From an uncultured Aquimarina sp. (GTDB lineage: Bacteria > Bacteroidota > Bacteroidia > Flavobacteriales > Flavobacteriaceae), in contig CANNBP010000001.1 in NCBI GenBank assembly GCA_947502885.1, forward strand, positions 496,001-560,000: a stretch of DNA of 64,000 nt, read 5' to 3'. How positions within the stretch are numbered: position 1 is the first letter of the stretch; each line of letters opens with the position of its first letter. Positions 58,312-64,000 of the stretch are shown piece after piece. Made by a program: the position numbers and the translations under genes. The notes under the pieces were generated by a model. It had not been told where the DNA came from. It searched no databases and saw only the letters and a program-made list of their open reading frames with translations.

Positions 58312-58419
58312 CTGATATAGATTTATGATTACTATGTTCCTTATTGATTAACGTTTGTTCTTTATGATCAAAACAAACATAAAAGAATTTACTAGCTCAA
58401 TACAAAAGGTTATTAACAA

Positions 58420-58457
58420 TATTCTAGAATTTCTATCGATTTTCTCGAATTTCGAAT
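58420..58457 (-). promoter_or_regulatory. Tandem 20-nt-period motif
   Basis: tattctagaatttctatcgattttctcgaatttcgaat, 109 nt upstream of 58311. Confidence 0.55.
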
Positions 58458-58488
58458 AAAATGGGTGAAATAAATTTTAGTAGATAAT

Positions 58489-58663
58489 TTAACCTGGATT
58501 ATGCATTAGAACTTCGTTATGAAGGTTTCAAGTGAAATAAAAACTGGTATTTTCTTAATTTCAGCATAGCATCGCTATGGTTACATTAAAAAATAGAGCA
58601 AAGCGTCAGTTTTTGAAGCAATTGGAAGCTGTAATAGATTTTCTAATGCATAATCAGGGTTTA
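58489..58663. mobile_element. MITE-like short inverted-repeat element
   Basis: Perfect 15-bp inverted repeat GATTATGCATTAGAA (58497-58511) / TTCTAATGCATAATC (58641-58655) with imperfect outward extension; no ORF inside. Confidence 0.5.
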
Positions 58664-58783
58664 ATACGTGTTACAAAGCTGCTTTCTAGTTAATTTCAAT
58701 ATTAAAATTCACAAGGTTTGAATACAATATTTATAAAAAACAATAGTGGTTGTGCAGTATAATTAAAACGAACCTGCCTTACA

Positions 58784-58822
58784 CTAAGAAAGACATTCTT
58801 TAATAAGAATGTCTTTCTTTTA
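58784..58822. terminator. Hairpin terminator
   Basis: aagaaagacattctttaataagaatgtctttctttta. Confidence 0.85.
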
Positions 58823-58842
58823 TCCTGATTTTATTAGCAATC

Positions 58843-60057
58843 TTACCCTATTAAAAGGCACTCATCCCATTTCATCTCAAAAGGCGCTAAATAAGATAAA
58901 ATAGTAAGCCCTATTCCTGCAACTCCTTCTAATAAATTGGTCTCTGGTTTCCAATTTTCCTTAGCTCCTTGCCACATCTTATACCCAGCATATCCATCCT
59001 CATGAAAAGCCATTTTTAACCCCTCGGTAATCCAAAAATTAGAGGCTTCTTTAAATCGTTCATCCTTAGTTTTGCTATATAAATGTGTATACATTTGCGT
59101 AATTCCGTAGGCACCATGACATATTCCTGCATCTAAAATTACAGCTTCTTCTAAATCTTTTCGATTTATTGTTCTTTTTAAAATTGATATTGCTTCGTCT
59201 GAAATAGAGTTATCTTGTAATATCTCTCCTGCCCTTAATAATGAAATGCCAATTCCTGGATCACCATAACACCATGCCAATCTCGAAACATTATCTTTTA
59301 CTTCTTCATCTATAATCCAATTCGGAAAAGTTGATGTTAATTTAGTATTCTTATTTTTACTTTTCAAAATATAACTCGTGGCTTCTGCAATTAGCTCTTC
59401 AACTTCTTCTTTAAAGTCTTTATGTTCTGCCAATCTTGATAAAAAATTTATCTTACTTGCCATTCCGTGAGATAAGCCAAGATTAGCCCCTTTAAGTTCT
59501 TCATCTTGACGTAAAACATATTCCCACCAAACTCCTTTGGTTCCTTTTTTTGATGATTTCTTAATCGCTTCAACTAACTCATCGAGATATGCTTTGTATT
59601 GATTCTTAGATTGCTCTTTGGTAGAATTACTATACCTCTTTAGAAAGTAATAACCGTAGCCCATTGCACCATGTAAAAAATCATAATCTTCCTTAGCAAT
59701 ATCAATTCTCATTGCTTCTAATAAAAACTGATCAACTTCTTCTGATAAAAAATCTTCATCTAACTCTATAAATTCCTCTTCTTTAAGAAGCTCTAAAACC
59801 CAACATGCGCCAGCTATTCCAGAACAAAAAGTTGGATAAGTATATCCATCATTAATCTGAGCTATCATTTTGGAAATAGTATCTACTCCTTTATCTGCAT
59901 ATGTATCATCATTCAAGTACTTAGAGTAGTAAAATTGAAATAATGCCACTCCTGAGGCTCCGGCAAGTACCCCGATTCCATCATGAACTTCAGAATTTTC
60001 ATCAAGAACTTTACTTATTTCTTTCAGTTTATTTTTTAATTCAATCTCTAGGTTCAT
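58843..60057 (-). CDS. LanC-like lanthionine synthetase / cyclase family protein
   Basis: 'PTFCSGIAGACWVLELL', 'LGLSHGMASKINFLSRL', 'LAWCYGDPGIGISLLRAG', 'GICHGAYGITQMY', 'LLEGVAGIGLTIL': LanC repeats and Zn-ligand Cys...CHG. Confidence 0.93.
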   Translation of the reverse strand: MNLEIELKNKLKEISKVLDENSEVHDGIGVLAGASGVALFQFYYSKYLNDDTYADKGVDTISKMIAQINDGYTYPTFCSGIAGACWVLELLKEEEFIELDEDFLSEEVDQFLLEAMRIDIAKEDYDFLHGAMGYGYYFLKRYSNSTKEQSKNQYKAYLDELVEAIKKSSKKGTKGVWWEYVLRQDEELKGANLGLSHGMASKINFLSRLAEHKDFKEEVEELIAEATSYILKSKNKNTKLTSTFPNWIIDEEVKDNVSRLAWCYGDPGIGISLLRAGEILQDNSISDEAISILKRTINRKDLEEAVILDAGICHGAYGITQMYTHLYSKTKDERFKEASNFWITEGLKMAFHEDGYAGYKMWQGAKENWKPETNLLEGVAGIGLTILSYLAPFEMKWDECLLIG

Positions 60058-60167
60058 AGGTTATATAAATTATATGCAGTAAAAGTATACTACTTTATGT
60101 TACACATCAAGTTCTTCTAATTAAAATTCGAGAATTCAGTTTTAAGTCTAATACCTACCGTACTATT

Positions 60168-62618
60168 CTAATGGGTACAACTATGACCACATCGAAAACT
60201 TCCGATGGGTGAACCATCCGGTATTTTTGAAGAAGGAGTGATCACAAACTCTTCTGGCCGTTCAATAAACCTATTAATTTGGTGTAAATAATACTGATTA
60301 TATATATTTTCTAGATCATTTTCAGATTTATTATTCAAAATAGAAACAATATCCTTAATTTTTGAATATGCTATTGCATTTACCTGGGAATACGTGGTTT
60401 TATTACTGCTTAAATTCATTAAATATTTTAAAATATTAGTTTTTACAACATGGTTAATTTCTCTATGGTAGGAGGTATTAACTTTTCGATTAAAAACATT
60501 TTTTATTAATTGATCAATAACTTCTGATAGCCCTAAACTATTCTTATAGATCCCCTTTTGCTGTACTAATCTCGATGCCCTTTCTGGATGTAACAACAAA
60601 GAAATACTCATATCACTTGCCGTTGAAGCTGCACTTAAAGCATCAAAACCTACTCCTGTTTTTCCTTTAAATGATTCTCTTGTTCTATTATACTCATATG
60701 CTCTTGGTGGAAATAACTTTAGTTTATCCTTTGGAATGGCTAAAACTTCGGGAGTCAATGTTCTTAAAATTTGAGATAATGCATTCTTCTGCTTCTCAAT
60801 TGCTATTGGTTCTACAATAGTTTGCATATCACCTTTGACTGCATAATTATAATTTAAACCACCAATAAGCTTTACAACAGCTTCAGTTTGGTATCTATGA
60901 AAGAAATATAGAGGAACAAATACATCTTCTAAAACCGAATAGGGTTCATTACTTCTGATATTATCTTTAGAAAAATTTCGAATTGCAATTTCTCTAACTT
61001 CCAAAGCATTTTTCAATTCTTCGGTTGCACTTTTCCCATTATCCCATAGGTGTGCAAATTCATGTGCACCTCCTTTAGGTCTGGCATCATCGTCAGATAT
61101 AAAACGAAGCCCTGATTGATATGCTTTATCTAATATATCACGTAAAGCCTCATTCTCGTTAACTTCACTAGTAAACTCTGAATAACTATAGGCCACAGTA
61201 ACTTTATCCCATGCTCCTATTTTAGTGTCATAAGCATTGGATATATCAATTTTACCATCTTTGATGTTTACTTGAGGATGGGGATAATCCATAACAGAAG
61301 CTCTTTCATTAGCACTAGCTGCAAAATTATGTGTAAAACCAATAGTATGTCCTACCTCATGAGCAGATAATTGACGAATACGAGCTAAGGCCATATCTAA
61401 CATAGGTTGATAATTATCATCTTTTTCTTTGAATGGTTTGTTTAAAAGTGCTTGCGCTATTAAAAAATCTTGACGTATTCTTAAACTACCCAAGCTTACA
61501 TGCCCTTTAAGAATCTCCCCCGTTCTAGGGTCCACTACACTTGCTCCATAACTCCATCCTCTTGTAGAACGATGTACCCATTGTATAACGTTGTATCTCA
61601 CATCCATAGGATCTGCTTCTTTAGGGAGTAATTTAACCTGAAAAGCATTTTTAAAACCAATAGTTTCAAATGCTTGATTCCACCAACGTGCACCATCTAA
61701 CAATGCCGACCTTATCGGTTCTGGAGTCCCCGGATCTAAATAATAAACAATGGGATCTTTGGCTTCACTAATTGCTTGATTTGGATCTTTTTTCTCTAAT
61801 CGATGCCTTGTAACATATCTCTTTACAATAGGTTCATAGACAGGAGTGGCATAATCCATGTACTTAATGGGTATTGCTCCACTTCTAGGATCAAAAACTC
61901 TTTTTTTGTAATTGCTATCGGGCAATTCTACAAACGAATGATGCTGGACAACACTAAGGTATTTAGTATTCGGGGCTACAGTTTGTATATGTTTTCCTTT
62001 TGCGGTCCCTTTATAAGTAAGTAAAGCTTCAAACTCTACATTTCTAGGAAAAGCTTTGGTATTAGCCATATTAAGGCTACTTCTTGATTTATCTACACTA
62101 TAGCTACCTTCTTTTTTTAATTTTAATTTGCCAATAACATCATGTGCATCTTGCATCAAAAATGGCGTTAAATCAATGACATATGTGTTTCCTATTCTTT
62201 CCTTAATTGGGAAACCAAATAAAACCGATTTAGCAAAAGCTTGTTCTACACTTCTTCGTTCTAATTCATCTTCTGTAGTGGCTCTATAATTTTGATTTGG
62301 TTGAATTAATAATAATTTATTCCCTTTTTTTTGAAACTTTACAACGACTCCATCTCCTATTTGCCCTCTATCTAACCCAATATCATTTGATCCTAAGCCG
62401 GTAGCCAAAGAATGTATATATAGAAATTCTTTATCTAAGTTATCTATTTCTGCAAAAATTTTATCCTGTGATTCATTATAATGAAACTTAAAGTATCCAT
62501 CATAAGTTTTAAGATCCTTTTGCGCTTTCATAAACTGAGCAGATATAACACTACTTATAAATAAAAACAAACAAGTAAAATATAGTTTCATAAAACAATT
62601 TGATTCGTTAAAAAGCAC
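60168..62618 (-). CDS. Zinc-dependent metalloprotease (DUF5117/DUF5118-type), secreted
   Basis: Signal peptide; 'LSAHEVGHTIGFTHNFAAS' HExxHxxGxxH; 'SVMDYPHP' Met-turn. Confidence 0.9.
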   Translation of the reverse strand: MLFNESNCFMKLYFTCLFLFISSVISAQFMKAQKDLKTYDGYFKFHYNESQDKIFAEIDNLDKEFLYIHSLATGLGSNDIGLDRGQIGDGVVVKFQKKGNKLLLIQPNQNYRATTEDELERRSVEQAFAKSVLFGFPIKERIGNTYVIDLTPFLMQDAHDVIGKLKLKKEGSYSVDKSRSSLNMANTKAFPRNVEFEALLTYKGTAKGKHIQTVAPNTKYLSVVQHHSFVELPDSNYKKRVFDPRSGAIPIKYMDYATPVYEPIVKRYVTRHRLEKKDPNQAISEAKDPIVYYLDPGTPEPIRSALLDGARWWNQAFETIGFKNAFQVKLLPKEADPMDVRYNVIQWVHRSTRGWSYGASVVDPRTGEILKGHVSLGSLRIRQDFLIAQALLNKPFKEKDDNYQPMLDMALARIRQLSAHEVGHTIGFTHNFAASANERASVMDYPHPQVNIKDGKIDISNAYDTKIGAWDKVTVAYSYSEFTSEVNENEALRDILDKAYQSGLRFISDDDARPKGGAHEFAHLWDNGKSATEELKNALEVREIAIRNFSKDNIRSNEPYSVLEDVFVPLYFFHRYQTEAVVKLIGGLNYNYAVKGDMQTIVEPIAIEKQKNALSQILRTLTPEVLAIPKDKLKLFPPRAYEYNRTRESFKGKTGVGFDALSAASTASDMSISLLLHPERASRLVQQKGIYKNSLGLSEVIDQLIKNVFNRKVNTSYHREINHVVKTNILKYLMNLSSNKTTYSQVNAIAYSKIKDIVSILNNKSENDLENIYNQYYLHQINRFIERPEEFVITPSSKIPDGSPIGSFRCGHSCTH

Positions 62619-62701
62619 TAAAAATTTAAAACTATAAAATAATGTAAAAAATACTTCTTACTGAACTGTTAAATCCTATTTTTGTCAAAAAATAATAGAA
62701 T

Positions 62702-63803
62702 ATGATCAATACTGAGACTTTGCAAGATCTTAGGGAGCGCCTGGTTGCGTTAAGGAGGTATCTTTGACATTGATGCCAAGCTTATAGAAATTACCAATCA
62801 AGAAGAAAAAACATACGCTCCTGATTTTTGGGATAATGCTCAAAAAGCGGAAGAATTGATGCGCACTCTTAATGCCGAAAAAAAATGGGTATCTGACTAC
62901 GAGAAAGGAGTATCTACTGTAGATGACCTCGAAGTTCTGTATGAATTCTTTAAGGAAGGAGACGCTGAAGAATCTGAGGTTTCTGAACGCTATGAAGAAG
63001 CCAAATCCTTAATCGAAACTTTAGAGTTTAAAAACATGCTAAGCGATGAAGGGGATAACATGAGCGCTGTATTGCAAATTACAGCCGGCGCTGGTGGTAC
63101 AGAAAGTTGCGATTGGGCAAGTATGCTCATGAGAATGTATTTGATGTGGGCAGAAAAGCAAGGGTTTAAGGTTAAAGAACTAAATTACCAAGGAGGTGAT
63201 GTAGCCGGAATAAAAACGGTTACTTTAGAAATCGAAGGAGAATACGCGTTTGGGTGGCTTAAAGGAGAAAATGGTGTACATCGTTTGGTACGCATATCTC
63301 CATTTGATAGTAACGCAAAAAGACACACTTCTTTTGCCTCTATCTATGTTTACCCTCTTGCCGATGATAGCATCGAAATAGAGATAAACCCATCTGAGTA
63401 TGAAATAATCACATCTAGATCCAGTGGAGCTGGTGGGCAAAATGTAAACAAAGTAGAAACTAAAGTTCAACTTACCCACTTTCCTACAGGAATTCAAATT
63501 TCTTGTTCGGACACTAGGTCACAACAAGAAAACAGGCTAAAGGCTTTACAAATGCTTAAATCTCAACTATTTGAACTCGAACTACAGAAACAACGAGCAC
63601 AACGAGATGAGATCGAAGCTTCTAAAATGAAAATCGAATGGGGATCTCAAATTCGAAATTATGTGATGCATCCATACAAGCTTGTAAAAGATGTAAGAAC
63701 TGCAGAAGAAACTGGTAATGTAGATGCCGTTATGGACGGAAACATTGATCAGTTTTTAAAAGCTTTTCTTATGATGATGGGACAAAAAACTGAAGATTTA
63801 TAA
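62702..63803 (+). CDS. prfB: Peptide chain release factor 2 with programmed +1 frameshift
   Basis: [24 protein letters not shown] then +1 frame [12 protein letters not shown]...; 'aggaggtatctttgac' slip site; GGQ '[18 protein letters not shown]'. Confidence 0.96.
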
Positions 63804-63862
63804 TAAATTAAATTTTAAGAAAACATTTATCTGTTTTTTTTATGACTTAAAAACATAGTATC

Positions 63863-64000
63863 ATGACTACGATATATCATAATCCAAGATGTAGCAAATC
63901 CAGACAATGCCTTGCTGTATTAGAAGAACATAATGAAGAAATAGAAATTGTTAAATATTTAGATACACCTCTTTCTAAAGATAAACTTTCTGAAATTATC
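63863..64000 (+). CDS. ArsC-family (arsenate reductase/glutaredoxin-like) protein, truncated by window end
   Basis: MTTIYHNPRCSKSRQCLAVLEEHNEEIEIVKYLDTPLSKDKLSEII... Confidence 0.88.
   Translation, partial: MTTIYHNPRCSKSRQCLAVLEEHNEEIEIVKYLDTPLSKDKLSEII

Noticed and set aside
1-64000. tRNA, rRNA genes
   Set aside because: No recognisable tRNA cloverleaf/CCA-type sequences or rRNA conserved segments seen by eye; a tRNAscan-SE/Infernal run would be decisive.

Overview
AT-rich chromosomal window from a Bacteroidota (flavobacterial, possibly Aquimarina-like) genome. Most of 1-41.7 kb is ordinary core or housekeeping content: histidine kinase/REC, M23 peptidase, OmpA proteins, SAM methyltransferase, helicase, two MsrB, lpd, aroQ, beta-barrel paralogs, a XerD-like recombinase, nnrD/E, thrA-thrB-thrC, a PLP aminotransferase, cysteine-synthase-like protein, S9 peptidase, YbaB and ltaE. 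The stand-out region is about 41.7-60.1 kb, a large secreted-peptide (RiPP/microcin-like) island. It has two membrane-anchored TPR + AraC-type regulators, a C39-peptidase ABC exporter and HlyD adaptor, and a LanC-like cyclase with no LanB in the window. It carries at least 18 small double-glycine-leader precursor genes or remnants, several under 60 aa and absent from the supplied ORF track. Two leader classes occur: microcin-V-like 'MRxLExxEIxxVNGG', and the Bacteroidota class-I-lanthipeptide-like 'KKLxLKKxxISxL..GG'. Many otherwise unrelated cores end in a similar collagen-like 'PGxxGxxxAP / PGQGGD' tail. A repeated TTCTAGAATTTCGA motif, often as two copies 20 nt apart, precedes most peptide operons. 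The island also shows tandem module duplication, a truncated HlyD, an in-leader nonsense mutation, a beta-barrel gene fragment and a MITE-like inverted-repeat element. Other notable items are a Thr/Ile-rich leader ORF before thrA and the programmed +1 frameshift in prfB. All family assignments come from reading translations by eye; no searches were run.
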